A stretch of 64,000 bases of DNA from Clostridia bacterium (GTDB taxonomy: Bacteria > Bacillota > Clostridia > Oscillospirales > CAG-272): NCBI GenBank assembly GCA_017461385.1, contig JAFTXZ010000003.1, positions 210,392 through 274,391 on the forward strand, given 5' to 3'. The position numbers were made by a program, and so were the translations under genes. The notes beneath the pieces are model-generated. The model was not told the DNA's origin, searched no databases, and was given only the letters and a program-made list of their open reading frames with translations. This document shows, in pieces, positions 44,755 to 52,897 of the stretch; position 1 is the first letter of the stretch; every line of letters starts with the position of its first letter.

Positions 44755-44873
44755 AAAAAGGGCAGAAAATTCTGCCCTTTACGTTTTACTTGTAATATCT
44801 ATTAAGAGGTCCCTCGAATGCACGCCCGTGTCTTGTCTCGTTGCTACCAATCTTAGCATGTGGTGGAAAAGCC
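44755..44873 (-). pseudogene. Rubrerythrin gene-tail copy R1 with terminator
   Basis: Minus-strand frame reads KIGSNETRHGRAFEGPLNRY YK and a stop (44786). This matches the C-terminus of the intact rubrerythrin ([18 protein letters not shown], 58198 onward). A terminator GGGCAGA/TCTGCCC follows at 44757-44780, as behind the real gene. R1 and R2 are alike over 88 ungapped bases (44786-44873 and 45870-45957). No upstream rubrerythrin sequence is present. Confidence 0.85.
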
Positions 44874-44983
44874 CGAGGTTAAACCATGCCTTGTATTGCT
44901 TAGCTTTGTTTAGCTTTTGCCCTGTGATTTTATAATAGCTCTGCAACCACAGAAAGTGGTAAATTCCATTAAATTTTCCATGT

Positions 44984-45307
44984 TTATAACTCAAATCTGC
45001 GTTCGCCCATAACGATTTCTATTTTAATGTCTTTTGCATATTTATCGTCACGATAATGCTTAAATTCTTTTAGGATCTCCACCATTGTTTTTGCTTCGTC
45101 GCCGAACTTTTGTTCCACGATGTTAAGGCCTATAATTTCAATGTGTACAGGTCTGCCGACCATATCAGTTAAGCAGTCCCAAAACGCATCCCAATTACAG
45201 CCATAATAATTAGGAAAGTCAAGCGCTTCCTTTATGACAAAATGCATTTCTAAAAAATTCTTTACATTTGTAAAATCTATTGTGTATTTTTCTTTGTGCT
45301 TATACAT
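44984..45307 (-). CDS. Barstar-family protein (orphan antitoxin-like)
   Basis: The 107-residue protein matches barstar: a short N-terminal strand (YTIDF), helix, the binding segment FPNYYGCNWDAFWDCLTDM (about 29-47; split before and after NW), and the final strands IKIEIVMGE. Barstar proteins inhibit barnase-type RNases. GGAG lies before the ATG at 45307. No barnase or secretion gene is near, so it may guard against a toxin from other cells or be a leftover of an element. It is the only intact gene of the first cassette. Confidence 0.85.
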   Translation of the reverse strand: MYKHKEKYTIDFTNVKNFLEMHFVIKEALDFPNYYGCNWDAFWDCLTDMVGRPVHIEIIGLNIVEQKFGDEAKTMVEILKEFKHYRDDKYAKDIKIEIVMGERRFEL

Positions 45308-45374
45308 TTTTTCTCCATCAATCTTCGCTTTATCAATTAGATTATAGCACAAACGCGAATATAGTTCAAGCAAA

Positions 45375-45572
45375 AACGGTGTTAAGGTTGGATTAACCAA
45401 AGGAACAGCACTTACAACTAAGAAAAGCATTGAGTGTAAGAAAATTATTTCAAAACATAGCAAAGACCTTGGCGGAACACTAACCGATATTGATGTAATT
45501 AAACTCTGTGGCTGCTCACGACAGAGCTATTATAAATACAAAGCAGAAATAAAAAGAGCCAGCCCCTGTTAA
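45375..45572 (+). pseudogene. C-terminal fragment of a serine site-specific recombinase/resolvase
   Basis: The open frame of 65 codons reads NGVKVGLTKGTALTTKKSIE, then KIISKHSKDLGGTL, DIDVIKLCGCSRQSYYKYK and a stop. This pattern (GLTKGTxLTTKKS...KHSKDxGG...IKLCGxSRxxYYKYK) is the DNA-binding tail of resolvase-type serine recombinases. There is no catalytic domain and no start codon with a ribosome site, so it is a truncated remnant of a mobile element, inside cassette one. Confidence 0.75.
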
Positions 45573-45646
45573 AGAGCTGGTCCTAAAAAATTATTTATCA
45601 TTAAACGGGGACATCTTGTTGGTTAACTACCATTACCAACCCCAAA

Positions 45647-45674
45647 ATAAAAGGGCAGATTTCTCTGCCCCTTT
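45647..45674 (-). terminator. Terminator attached to rubrerythrin-tail copy R2
   Basis: AAGGGCAGA-TTTC-TCTGCCCCTT stem, nearly the same as at 44757, 51886 and 58168. TATGTATT follows, as behind the intact rubrerythrin gene. The 45308-45374 and 45573-45646 gaps hold no further feature. Confidence 0.75.
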
Positions 45675-45688
45675 ATGTATTCAAAGTT

Positions 45689-45869
45689 CTTGTAATATAA
45701 GGCTTCCCCTTTGAACGGAGGGGAAGCTGGCAACGCAGTTGACTGATGAGGTGTAGATTTGATTACGCCATAAATGGCTACACCTCAGCCACCACTCACG
45801 AGAACCCCAAGCCTACTAAAGAGCGGCTTGAGGACCCCTAGTGGTCCCCCTTCTCCTCAAGGAGAATGC
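45689..45869. repeat. Paired inverted copies of the dispersed repeat behind tail copy R2
   Basis: CTTGTAATAT (45689-45698), a short leftover of the rubrerythrin tail as in R1, abuts AAGGCTTCCCCTTTGAACGG, which runs to GATGAGGTGTAG at 45756. A second copy lies in inverted orientation at 45778-45869: CTACACCTC at its left end and GGTCCCCCTTCTCC near its right end. Tail copy R2 starts directly after. The insertion thus sits at the stop codon of the tail. Confidence 0.7.
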
Positions 45870-45957
45870 TTACTTAAAGTATCTATTCAAAAGTCCTTCA
45901 AATGCACGCCCGTGTCTTGTCTCGTTGCTACCAATCTTAGCGTGTGGTGGAAAAGCC
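45870..45957 (-). pseudogene. Rubrerythrin gene-tail copy R2
   Basis: Encodes [22 protein letters not shown] and a stop on the minus strand. It shares 88 ungapped bases with R1, including the TTCCACCACA-type stretch beyond the rubrerythrin core. Confidence 0.85.
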
Positions 45958-46021
45958 GATTATCGTTCTTGCAGTTTGGTTAAAAATCGAATTTTGTAAT
46001 TCAATCAAAAACGACTTTTTA

Positions 46022-46050
46022 TTGAAAATACACATAACCTATGGTATAAT
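46022..46050 (+). promoter_or_regulatory. Promoter of the second cassette's carbohydrate gene
   Basis: TTGAAA (46022-46027), 17 bases, TATAAT (46045-46050). Confidence 0.7.
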
Positions 46051-46078
46051 TTCGTTGAAGACTAAGGATTAAAGGGAA

Positions 46079-46219
46079 ATGAATACCACAGATATACAAA
46101 AAGCACTTGCGCGCTTTGAATACAAGGAAATTTTTTCAAAAATGCTCTTTGCCCAAGCATTGAAAAGCATCACAAAGGAAAGAAAAAACAATTTAGTTGT
46201 TACTAATTTTTGTAAATGA
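46079..46219 (+). CDS. Small protein of 46 residues, possibly a truncated gene start
   Basis: AAAGGGAA precedes an ATG that opens MNTTDIQKALARFEYKEIFS and ends after 46 codons. It ends 7 bases before the next gene's start and contains that gene's ribosome site. It may be a leader peptide coupled to the downstream gene or the remains of a longer gene. No family is recognised. Confidence 0.4.
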   Translation: MNTTDIQKALARFEYKEIFSKMLFAQALKSITKERKNNLVVTNFCK

Positions 46220-46226
46220 AGGAATT

Positions 46227-48212
46227 ATGAATATTATTTTTGATAAGAGTGGTGTTATTTTTGATACACGCACAAACAGAGAGATTTTAGATAAAACTCC
46301 ATTAAGCGTGTGCTACACCTTAAATACAGACGATATAACAAAGGGCAAAAAGCCACCACAAACTCCATATACTGATAGGCGCGACGACCTCATATTCATG
46401 GGAGATAAATGGTATGCCACCAACACTAAAACAACGCTTACAGCCACTACATATAAAAACGGACTTTTATTCCACATGGAAACAAAAGCAAACAATTTAA
46501 GTGAATTTGGAATTAATCTGCCCTTGAATTTTATGGGCAAGCTAAATGGCGGTGGATGGAAAAATCAATACCTGTTTAATTCTCCATACATGTCAAGGAA
46601 CAAGGATATAATTTATTTTTACCTTACGAGCCCTTGTGAAAATAACCTTTTAATTGCTATAAAAGGGGTGGCACAAGGGTGGAAAATGGACTATTCGCCT
46701 TTCTCTTGGGGACATTATTTTGTTAACCTAAAGCTCCTTGCCACATACGATAAAGCCTATAATACACCACAGGGCAGACAATCTCTCGAATTTGTGGTTT
46801 TGCCCGTTGATAGCTTTAATTCTTGCTTGAAAGAATTAGCTGATATATATAATGTGCCATTTTTGGATTACAACATTAGCGGCGGCAAAATAGGTGATGA
46901 AATAGAAATTTACCCTTATGGCGAGTATGATGCGTTAATAGAGGAGCATAAGGGGCAAGCAAGGGAGCTTCAGTTTAGCCAAAAATACAAAATCAAGCAC
47001 GAGGGCGAGGTACGTTTAACTCTTAAAAAAGGTGACAAGCTGGGTGGCGATGTTACGGTTTATGGCTACAATAGTCTTTTTGAGCTATACAAAAAATCGA
47101 TGAACAGCGTTGATCTTGACATAATCAAAAAGCACACCGACGGAAACTTATGTGAGCATCAATGCTGGGCAGGCGCCACCTTGCGTTTTTTATCAAAATA
47201 CAAGGATAAGCTATCTTGTGGGGAAATAACTGCCCTTGAAAGCAAGGTTTTATCCTTGCTTGACATAATTACCGAGGAGAACGAGGAAAAAGCCACAGAG
47301 CATTGCACAATACTAAATAAGCCACACCTTAATTTTCCTGCCTATAATGTATATAAATCTCAACGTGTGCAGGAGCTGTTTTTTGGCATTACCATTTTGC
47401 TTGATGCATATAAGTATTTTGGAAACAAAAAATACCTAATTTATGCAAAAGGGGCGACGGAGTGTCTGTTATCTCACTACCAAAAGGACGACGGGCGCAT
47501 AGAGGTAGATTGGGGAAATTCCAAGGATGACTACACAACCGTGTGTTGCCCTATGATACCTATTGTAGATATGGCTGTTTATTTTATAGACATCGACAAG
47601 GATTTTTCAAACAGATGCTTTAATAGCGCTTATAAAATGGCAGAGTTTTTATTTAATCGTGGCCTTTCCTTCCCAACAGAGGGGGCGAAATCATCTTTAG
47701 TCGAGGAGGAAATGGAGGATGGCTCAATTTCCTGTACAGCGCTTTGCTTGCTTTACTATTGTAAATATGTAAGCAAAGAGGAAAAATATATTAAGAAGGC
47801 AAAGGAAATCCTTGATATTCATAATAGCTGGGTAATTAAGACGCCGATTTGTCAAATGCACGGCTCTTCTCTCCGTTGGTGGGAAACACAATGGGAGGGA
47901 GATGCTGATGGACCTGCCATTTGTGCAGGGCATGCCTGGTCCATTTGGCGTGCAGAGGCCGATTTACTCTATTATCTTTTAACAAATGACAAATGTCACC
48001 TTACAAAAGCAACAAACGGCTTTATGACTAACCTTTCTAAAATCAGAGAAAATGGAGTTACATACGCAATTTACAGCCCTGACGAAATCCCCGGCGGTGG
48101 CTTTTCTGACAAGGCAGAACACGTGCGCTTTGAAATAGCACCACGCTTACCGAACATCCCCGACTGCGGTCTTTCTCGCTACGTGTGGCTACGAATTGCC
48201 AACTATCTATAA
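46227..48212 (+). CDS. Putative carbohydrate-active protein with a helical (alpha/alpha) barrel
   Basis: The 661-residue protein has a beta-rich N-terminal half (about 1-290) and a helical C-terminal half (about 300-660) with repeating helix pairs: EHQCWAGATLRFL, QELFFGITILLDAYKYF, CTALCLLYYCKYV and CAGHAWSIWRAEADLLYYL. The repeating aromatic and acidic helices resemble six-hairpin toroid enzymes that act on glycosides or uronides, but I cannot assign a family. It has no signal peptide. GAAGGA lies 4 bases before the ATG at 46227, which is close. It has its own promoter and terminator inside cassette two. Confidence 0.7.
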   Translation: MNIIFDKSGVIFDTRTNREILDKTPLSVCYTLNTDDITKGKKPPQTPYTDRRDDLIFMGDKWYATNTKTTLTATTYKNGLLFHMETKANNLSEFGINLPLNFMGKLNGGGWKNQYLFNSPYMSRNKDIIYFYLTSPCENNLLIAIKGVAQGWKMDYSPFSWGHYFVNLKLLATYDKAYNTPQGRQSLEFVVLPVDSFNSCLKELADIYNVPFLDYNISGGKIGDEIEIYPYGEYDALIEEHKGQARELQFSQKYKIKHEGEVRLTLKKGDKLGGDVTVYGYNSLFELYKKSMNSVDLDIIKKHTDGNLCEHQCWAGATLRFLSKYKDKLSCGEITALESKVLSLLDIITEENEEKATEHCTILNKPHLNFPAYNVYKSQRVQELFFGITILLDAYKYFGNKKYLIYAKGATECLLSHYQKDDGRIEVDWGNSKDDYTTVCCPMIPIVDMAVYFIDIDKDFSNRCFNSAYKMAEFLFNRGLSFPTEGAKSSLVEEEMEDGSISCTALCLLYYCKYVSKEEKYIKKAKEILDIHNSWVIKTPICQMHGSSLRWWETQWEGDADGPAICAGHAWSIWRAEADLLYYLLTNDKCHLTKATNGFMTNLSKIRENGVTYAIYSPDEIPGGGFSDKAEHVRFEIAPRLPNIPDCGLSRYVWLRIANYL

Positions 48213-48214
48213 CT

Positions 48215-48253
48215 CAAAAAGGAACAGACGTTTTTTTGTCCGTTCCTTTTTTG
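48215..48253 (+). terminator. Terminator of the carbohydrate gene 46227-48212
   Basis: AAGGAAC-AGAC ... GTCCGTTCCTT stem and six T. Confidence 0.8.
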
Positions 48254-48308
48254 TTTTTAATGAAAACCGACCGTATAGGTTTAGTAGCACACAAAAAGCC
48301 ACAATAAA

Positions 48309-48355
48309 CGCACAAAAATTCTGTCAGTTATGTCAGTATAAAATCATTGTTTTAT
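48309..48355. repeat. Short intergenic repeat shared with 57780-57826
   Basis: GCACAAAAATTCTGT, then a GTCAGT element, then TAAAATCATT and TTTTAT recur in the same order in both places with about six differences. Both lie beside regulatory genes of the accessory array. Non-coding; nature unknown. Confidence 0.5.
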
Positions 48356-48394
48356 AATAAAAATTAGCATAAAACAAGGATATGTGTAAGAGTT

Positions 48395-49108
48395 TTATTC
48401 CCAAGGCAGTTTTTTGTCACATATAATTTCGTCTATTTCATCTTTATTACAAACGATAAATGTATACTTCAAACCGATTTTAGACGAGTCGCACAAAAAG
48501 ATTTTCTTTTTTGCCTTTGATAACATTATTTGACGCAAAGAAGTTTCGTATTCGGAAGCATCGGAAATTTCGCCAGTTTCCGATATTGCTTGACTAGAAA
48601 AAAACATTAAGTCTGCGTTAATGCCTTTCAAAAAGTTTTCCGCAGAACTACCAACGAAAATATTGTTCTCGGGAACAAATCGCCCGCCCGTACAATAAAC
48701 CTGTATTTCGGGGGAAATAGTCTCGTTAAAAATTAACTGATTATTTGTGATAATCTTTATACGATGAAAACCATTTATATACTTTATAATCCGTCTTACC
48801 GTAGAAGAACCGTCCATAAATATGGTTGCTCCGTCAAAAATGCGCATAGCGGCTTGTTTTGCAAGTTCGTCCTTTATCGAGTTGTTGTGATTATTCCTAA
48901 GAGCGACGGGAACAACGCTGTTTTCATAACCCGATAAGATGACTCCACCATAAAATTGTTTAAGATATCCCTTGTTTTCGAGTGTTTTTATATCGCGTCT
49001 AATTGACGATTCGCTAGCCCAAGCTATTTTACTTAATTCTTTAATTGTGGAAAAGTGTTGTTTTTTTAAAAAATTTAATATATTATTTTGTCTTTCGTAA
49101 ACCGTCAT
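48395..49108 (-). CDS. DeoR-family transcriptional regulator
   Basis: The 237-residue regulator has a winged helix (residues 4-57, STIKELSKIAWASESSIRRD then GYLKQFYGG) and a DeoR sensor domain (IFMDGSSTVRRI, IITNN, CTGGRF). CAAGGAG precedes the ATG. It is divergent from a GpsA-like dehydrogenase gene, with repeated TTTCAA-type sites in between. Glutamate codons are mostly GAA, unlike the GAG-rich genes of the backbone, which suggests transfer together with its neighbour. Confidence 0.9.
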   Translation of the reverse strand: MTVYERQNNILNFLKKQHFSTIKELSKIAWASESSIRRDIKTLENKGYLKQFYGGVILSGYENSVVPVALRNNHNNSIKDELAKQAAMRIFDGATIFMDGSSTVRRIIKYINGFHRIKIITNNQLIFNETISPEIQVYCTGGRFVPENNIFVGSSAENFLKGINADLMFFSSQAISETGEISDASEYETSLRQIMLSKAKKKIFLCDSSKIGLKYTFIVCNKDEIDEIICDKKLPWE

Positions 49109-49127
49109 AAAACTCCTTGTGGAAAAG

Positions 49128-49246
49128 TTTGAAAAGCTTTCAAAAATTACACCACTTAAAAAAGCACTTGAATTTTATTTTTTTGTATAATATAATTATA
49201 TCACAATTTTCAAACTTTTTCAATAAATTTCAATTATTTTCACTTG
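49128..49246 (+). promoter_or_regulatory. Promoter and phased TTTCAA operators between the DeoR and GpsA-like genes
   Basis: Plus promoter: TTGAAT (49168-49173), 17 bases, TATAAT (49191-49196). Palindrome TTTGAAA-AGC-TTTCAAA at 49128-49144 near the deoR start. Four direct repeats with a strict 10-base period follow the start site: TTTTCAAACT, TTTTCAATAA, ATTTCAATTA, TTTTCACTTG (49207-49246). Confidence 0.75.
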
Positions 49247-49262
49247 CTAAAAAGGAGTTATT

Positions 49263-50306
49263 ATGGCAATTATTACGATAGTAGGTTCGGGAATGATGGG
49301 ATCAGCGCTTGCATTCCCTGCACGAGAAAATGGTCACGAAGTAAGAGTAGTTGGAACGCATCTTGATAAAGAAATCATCATTGAATGCTTAAAAACCAAC
49401 AAGCATCCAAAGTTTGATAGACCGTTTCCCGAATGTGTTAAGTTTTTTCAACTAGAAGATTTGGAAAAGGCGTTACGTGACACAAACATTGTTATCGGTG
49501 GTGTTAGCAGTTTTGGTGTGGAATGGTTTGGCGACGTAGTTTTGCCTATTATCCCTGAAAATGCAATCGTACTTACCGTTACAAAAGGACTTATGGATAC
49601 GCAGGATGGAAAGTTATTAACTTATATTGATTTGTGGAAAAATAAACTTAAAAGTATAAATAAAAAGCTTTCGCTTAATGCAATCGGCGGTCCTTGCACT
49701 AGTTACGAATTAGTTGCACACGACCAAACGGAAGTTGCTTTTTGTGGAGACGACCTTGAAATATTACAATATTTAAAAGAAGTTATGCAAACCGACTATT
49801 ACCACATAAGCATTACCACCGAGGTTACGGGAATAGAAAGCGCAGTTGCTCTTAAAAACGGCTATGCATTAGGTATTGCGTTAACCATTGGGCTTAACCA
49901 AAAGAATTTTGGCGACGATACGTTGCACTTCAACTCACAAGCGGCAGTCTTTGGACAAGCAAGCAAAGAAATGTATAAATTATTAGATTTTCAAAACAGT
50001 CTAACATTAAACAACCTTTGCGTAGGCGTTGGTGACTTATATGTTACCGTTTATGGTGGCAGAACAAGACTTGTTGGCATTTTGCTTGGTAAAGGCTTAG
50101 ATATTGACCAAGCCAAAGCCGAACTAAATGGCGTTACGCTTGAATCGTTGGTGGTTGCAGTAAGAGTAGCACGAGCAGTAAAGTTAAATATTGAAAAAGG
50201 AACATTAAACAAAGAAGAGTTTCCCTTGCTTTTGCATATTGATGAAATTTTAAGCGAAAAAAAGAGCGTAAATATTCCGTGGGAAGCGTTTACTTTTGTA
50301 GACTAA
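49263..50306 (+). CDS. GpsA-like NAD(P)-dependent glycerol-3-phosphate (or polyol phosphate) dehydrogenase
   Basis: The 347-residue protein has IVGSGMMGSALAFP (Rossmann loop, 5-18), TKGLMDTQDG, NAIGGPCTSYELVAH and the catalytic-lysine helix AVALKNGYALGIA, as in glycerol-3-phosphate dehydrogenase. It is a little longer than housekeeping GpsA, and NTVNxxxR-like sites are altered, so it is probably a paralogue for another polyol phosphate. AAGGAG precedes the ATG. The divergent DeoR regulator and the shared operators suggest inducible polyol use. GAA-biased codons point to recent transfer. Confidence 0.82.
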   Translation: MAIITIVGSGMMGSALAFPARENGHEVRVVGTHLDKEIIIECLKTNKHPKFDRPFPECVKFFQLEDLEKALRDTNIVIGGVSSFGVEWFGDVVLPIIPENAIVLTVTKGLMDTQDGKLLTYIDLWKNKLKSINKKLSLNAIGGPCTSYELVAHDQTEVAFCGDDLEILQYLKEVMQTDYYHISITTEVTGIESAVALKNGYALGIALTIGLNQKNFGDDTLHFNSQAAVFGQASKEMYKLLDFQNSLTLNNLCVGVGDLYVTVYGGRTRLVGILLGKGLDIDQAKAELNGVTLESLVVAVRVARAVKLNIEKGTLNKEEFPLLLHIDEILSEKKSVNIPWEAFTFVD

Positions 50307-50382
50307 TTGATAAAATACAACTCAAAAGTGTAGCACACGATACTTAGCCTTGTTAAGTTGTGTGTTTTGCAAGACAAAAAGT

Positions 50383-50413
50383 AAAGGATAGCAAAAATTT
50401 TGCTATCCTTTTA
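50383..50413 (+). terminator. Terminator of the GpsA-like gene
   Basis: AAGGATAGCAAAA pairs with TTTTGCTATCCTT; T run follows. Confidence 0.85.
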
Positions 50414-50446
50414 TAGTTCCTAAAAATCCCTAAGAGTGACGCACTT

Positions 50447-50565
50447 AAACCCATTCCCTTTATGTATTTTAAAGCTCAAGCCTTGCTTGAATTTAGCTGG
50501 GCTTTGCCAAATTTAGCTTGCGTAAAACGCAAATTTCGCTCGTGTAATGCGCGATTTAGCTTCAA
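50447..50565. repeat. Tandem ATTTAGCT hairpin repeats beside tail copy R3
   Basis: After a remnant CATTCCCTTTATGTATT (as behind other tail copies) come units of 20-22 bases at 50491, 50511, 50533 and 50554. Each begins ATTTAGCT or ATTTCGCT, and most carry a small hairpin (GGCTTTGCC, GCGTAAAACGC, CGTGTAATGCGCG). The block ends at the stop codon of R3. It occupies the same place that the dispersed repeat has behind R2. Confidence 0.6.
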
Positions 50566-50569
50566 TCGT

Positions 50570-50640
50570 TTATTTCTTGAAATAACGATTGAGAAGTCCC
50601 TCAAATGCACGCCCGTGTCTTGCCTCGTTGCGAGCCATTT
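50570..50640 (-). pseudogene. Rubrerythrin gene-tail copy R3
   Basis: Encodes [22 protein letters not shown] and a stop on the minus strand, close to the intact protein's [20 protein letters not shown]. It keeps the MAR-type upstream residues, unlike R1, R2 and R4, which have KIGS. Confidence 0.85.
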
Positions 50641-50660
50641 TCTATAATAGCTCGCATTTT

Positions 50661-51722
50661 TTATTGTTTCAAATACTTTTGTGAAAGAAGCTCTATTCTT
50701 TGCTTGTCAGAATCCGTCAACGCAAAGGAGTACTTTTCTATATAAGCCTTGAAATTTTCCTTATTTATCACCTTTGGAGATGTGCCGACACGACGTTCAA
50801 AGTTGGCAAAGAAAATGTTGTCAACCCTCTCCCTTGGCAAGCCAAGTCCCTTAAGGATTTTATCATCGAAGCTTTTAACCTCTTTGCTTGTGCCTATGTA
50901 GGTTGTTACGACATTGAATAGCCAATTTATGTATTTTTCGTCACACATATATGAGCAGTCAGTGCCGAAAATAAGCCTGTCGGAGTATTTATTAAAGAAT
51001 TCCTTGTAGTAATCATAATTCTTTTCAAACTCAACATACATCTCTCCCCCGGGGGTTAAATCCACACACAGATTGGGGTAAAGGGCGAAAAGCTTTTCTA
51101 AAATCTCCGGCTCCTTACTACAAAAGAAAAAGTGAGCAAGGGTCAGGCTAAGATTTGGATAGCTTTCAAGAATTTTTATAGTTTGTGCCTGTATTTCTTC
51201 ATAAGAGGCAAATGAGCCATCTGTATATGTCCAACCTTGTTTGACCGCCCAGTCTGGTGCTCTTTTCAAGTCCCAGAATTCGTCAGGGTCGTTGACGTGC
51301 ATTAAAAGGTGAGTGCCGTCCTTTTCCATTTGCTCGTACAGCTTGTTAAAGGCAGGGTGATTAAGGCTTTTGCCTATTCTTTTATGCTCTGTTGGCTTTC
51401 CCTCCAGCATTTTAATTCCATCAAAGCCTATTTCCATAAGCTCGCGATACTGTGTAAGGGCGTCCATATCCTTTGGCATATTATCTATAGGAACCTTTAT
51501 ATACTCAATGCCGCCGTGCAAATAAGTGTTGGGGTTTGCTATTTTGAAAAAGCCCAGCATAATATTGTTGCACACGTTAGACTGACAAAGTGGAATTGAG
51601 CAAATGTTAAGGGCGTGAATGCCATGCTCCTTTATATAGCAGTCAAAATAGGAAAGGAAGTCCTTCTCCCCCCATTTTGATATGTGTAAATGACTGTCTA
51701 TAATTTTTCTATCCTTTTGCAT
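50661..51722 (-). CDS. Amidohydrolase-family protein
   Basis: The 353-residue TIM-barrel hydrolase has IIDSHLHIS (metal HxH, residues 7-15), HLLMHVND, LTLAHFFF and IFGTDCSYM (late Asp), as in the amidohydrolase_2 group (ACMSD / uronate isomerase-like, often decarboxylases or lactonases). AGAGGT precedes the ATG at 51722. It lies with a GH43-like gene in cassette three, so a sugar-lactone or sugar-acid substrate is plausible. No regulator is present. Confidence 0.82.
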   Translation of the reverse strand: MQKDRKIIDSHLHISKWGEKDFLSYFDCYIKEHGIHALNICSIPLCQSNVCNNIMLGFFKIANPNTYLHGGIEYIKVPIDNMPKDMDALTQYRELMEIGFDGIKMLEGKPTEHKRIGKSLNHPAFNKLYEQMEKDGTHLLMHVNDPDEFWDLKRAPDWAVKQGWTYTDGSFASYEEIQAQTIKILESYPNLSLTLAHFFFCSKEPEILEKLFALYPNLCVDLTPGGEMYVEFEKNYDYYKEFFNKYSDRLIFGTDCSYMCDEKYINWLFNVVTTYIGTSKEVKSFDDKILKGLGLPRERVDNIFFANFERRVGTSPKVINKENFKAYIEKYSFALTDSDKQRIELLSQKYLKQ

Positions 51723-51813
51723 GATACCTCTCCTTTGCAAATTCATATTTATCAATTGAATTCTATCATACAATAGGAGGGTTTTCAAGATATTAGTAAT
51801 TTTACATAATCAC

Positions 51814-51858
51814 AAATTCCATGTTTTTGTGGAAAAAGTGCAACAAAAAGGGAACAAG
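51814..51858. repeat. Intergenic repeat shared with 57912-57957
   Basis: AAATTCCATGTTTTTGTGG, then AAAAAGTGCAACAAAAA and GGGAACAAG are the same in both places apart from one extra A. The two copies lie in cassettes three and four. Non-coding. Confidence 0.65.
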
Positions 51859-51885
51859 TTTCCGTCCTTTTCTTTTTTATAAATG

Positions 51886-51911
51886 AAAAGGGCAGATTTC
51901 TCTGCCCTTTT
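51886..51911 (-). terminator. Terminator of the GH43-like gene 51914-52897
   Basis: AAAAGGGCAGA-TTTC-TCTGCCCTTTT, the same hairpin type as at 44757, 45647 and 58168. Confidence 0.85.
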
Positions 51912-51913
51912 GC

Positions 51914-52897
51914 TTATTGTGGCTTATATTCCTTTTTGTAGCGCAAGGAAATTGTGTTGTTATCATTAAAATCAACAGGCAACCAAACATAAGAGCTTCT
52001 TAAAAAGCATGATGTGTTGTGTCTTTCAAGCATTATAATCCAGGTGTCAGTGCCCTCAATCTTAAATGCATTTGAGCCTTGTGTATTAAAGGTTGTGTGT
52101 GTAAAATCGTCAATACAGGGGTCGCCTATTTCTTCCCATTCACCAAGCAGATGCTTCGCTCTAAATGCTTTTGCTTGGTTCGTTTGCCAGCCTGTAAGAC
52201 CTGAGGTTACAATATAATAATATCCATTTTTGAAAATAACAACAGGCGCTTCTCTTCGTGGAGCAATATCTATTCTTTTATATGTATCTGTAAATGACAG
52301 GTAGTCCTCGCTTAGCTTAACAACATAAAGGCACCTGTCCTCTTTTTGCTCTTTTGTGTGTCGGTCATATATTAAATATGCACAGTCATCTATATCCTTG
52401 TAAACGGTCATATCTCGAACACAGCCCTTTTCATCAATAGGCTTTGTAAATCCAAGCCACTTGTATTTTCCGTTTACCGTGTCGCAAACAGCAAGTCCCA
52501 TATCGCATTCGCCATTGTTGTCACCATGGTTGCCTGGGTATTTTACAAAGTGGCACCATAAAACAAACTTGCCTGTTTTGTCATTATAGATTATTTTAGG
52601 TCTTTCAAAACGCAAGGGAGCAAAAAGTTCACTTTGTGGGTCGCTATTTACCTCTAAAATAACACCCTCGTATTTCCAATTAAGCAAATCCTCGGATTCG
52701 TACATTACAACACCCACATCTGTCATTTGACCACCGTTTGGCCCACTAAGAAATGGCAAATTGCGAAATGATAGCCCGTACCAATGGTATTTGCCGTTTG
52801 CAAATATAATTCCACCATCACTTGCATTGATTATATTTCCGTCAGTATCGCACCAATCTATAAATTCATTTATTTCTCCGTGACAAAACGATTCCAT
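51914..52897 (-). CDS. Glycoside hydrolase family 43-like five-bladed propeller protein
   Basis: The 327-residue protein has propeller repeats typical of the GH43 exo-galactanase branch (GH43_24-like): NASDGGIIFANGKYHWYG, RPKIIYNDKTGKFVLWCH, CVRDMTVYKD and EAPVVIFKNGYYYIVTSG. The catalytic acids probably lie at the Asp of DGG, the Asp of RDM and the Glu of EAP. It lacks a signal peptide and C-terminal domain. AAGAGG lies before the ATG at 52897; a GTG two codons earlier falls in that site. Confidence 0.8.
   Translation of the reverse strand: MESFCHGEINEFIDWCDTDGNIINASDGGIIFANGKYHWYGLSFRNLPFLSGPNGGQMTDVGVVMYESEDLLNWKYEGVILEVNSDPQSELFAPLRFERPKIIYNDKTGKFVLWCHFVKYPGNHGDNNGECDMGLAVCDTVNGKYKWLGFTKPIDEKGCVRDMTVYKDIDDCAYLIYDRHTKEQKEDRCLYVVKLSEDYLSFTDTYKRIDIAPRREAPVVIFKNGYYYIVTSGLTGWQTNQAKAFRAKHLLGEWEEIGDPCIDDFTHTTFNTQGSNAFKIEGTDTWIIMLERHNTSCFLRSSYVWLPVDFNDNNTISLRYKKEYKPQ

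Noticed and set aside
44779..44994. Minus-strand frame of 71 codons across tail copy R1
   Set aside because: It reads the rubrerythrin tail out of frame, so it is a by-product of the repeat.
50490..50560. CRISPR array
   Set aside because: The repeats are only 20-22 bases, have no unique spacers, and no cas genes are present.
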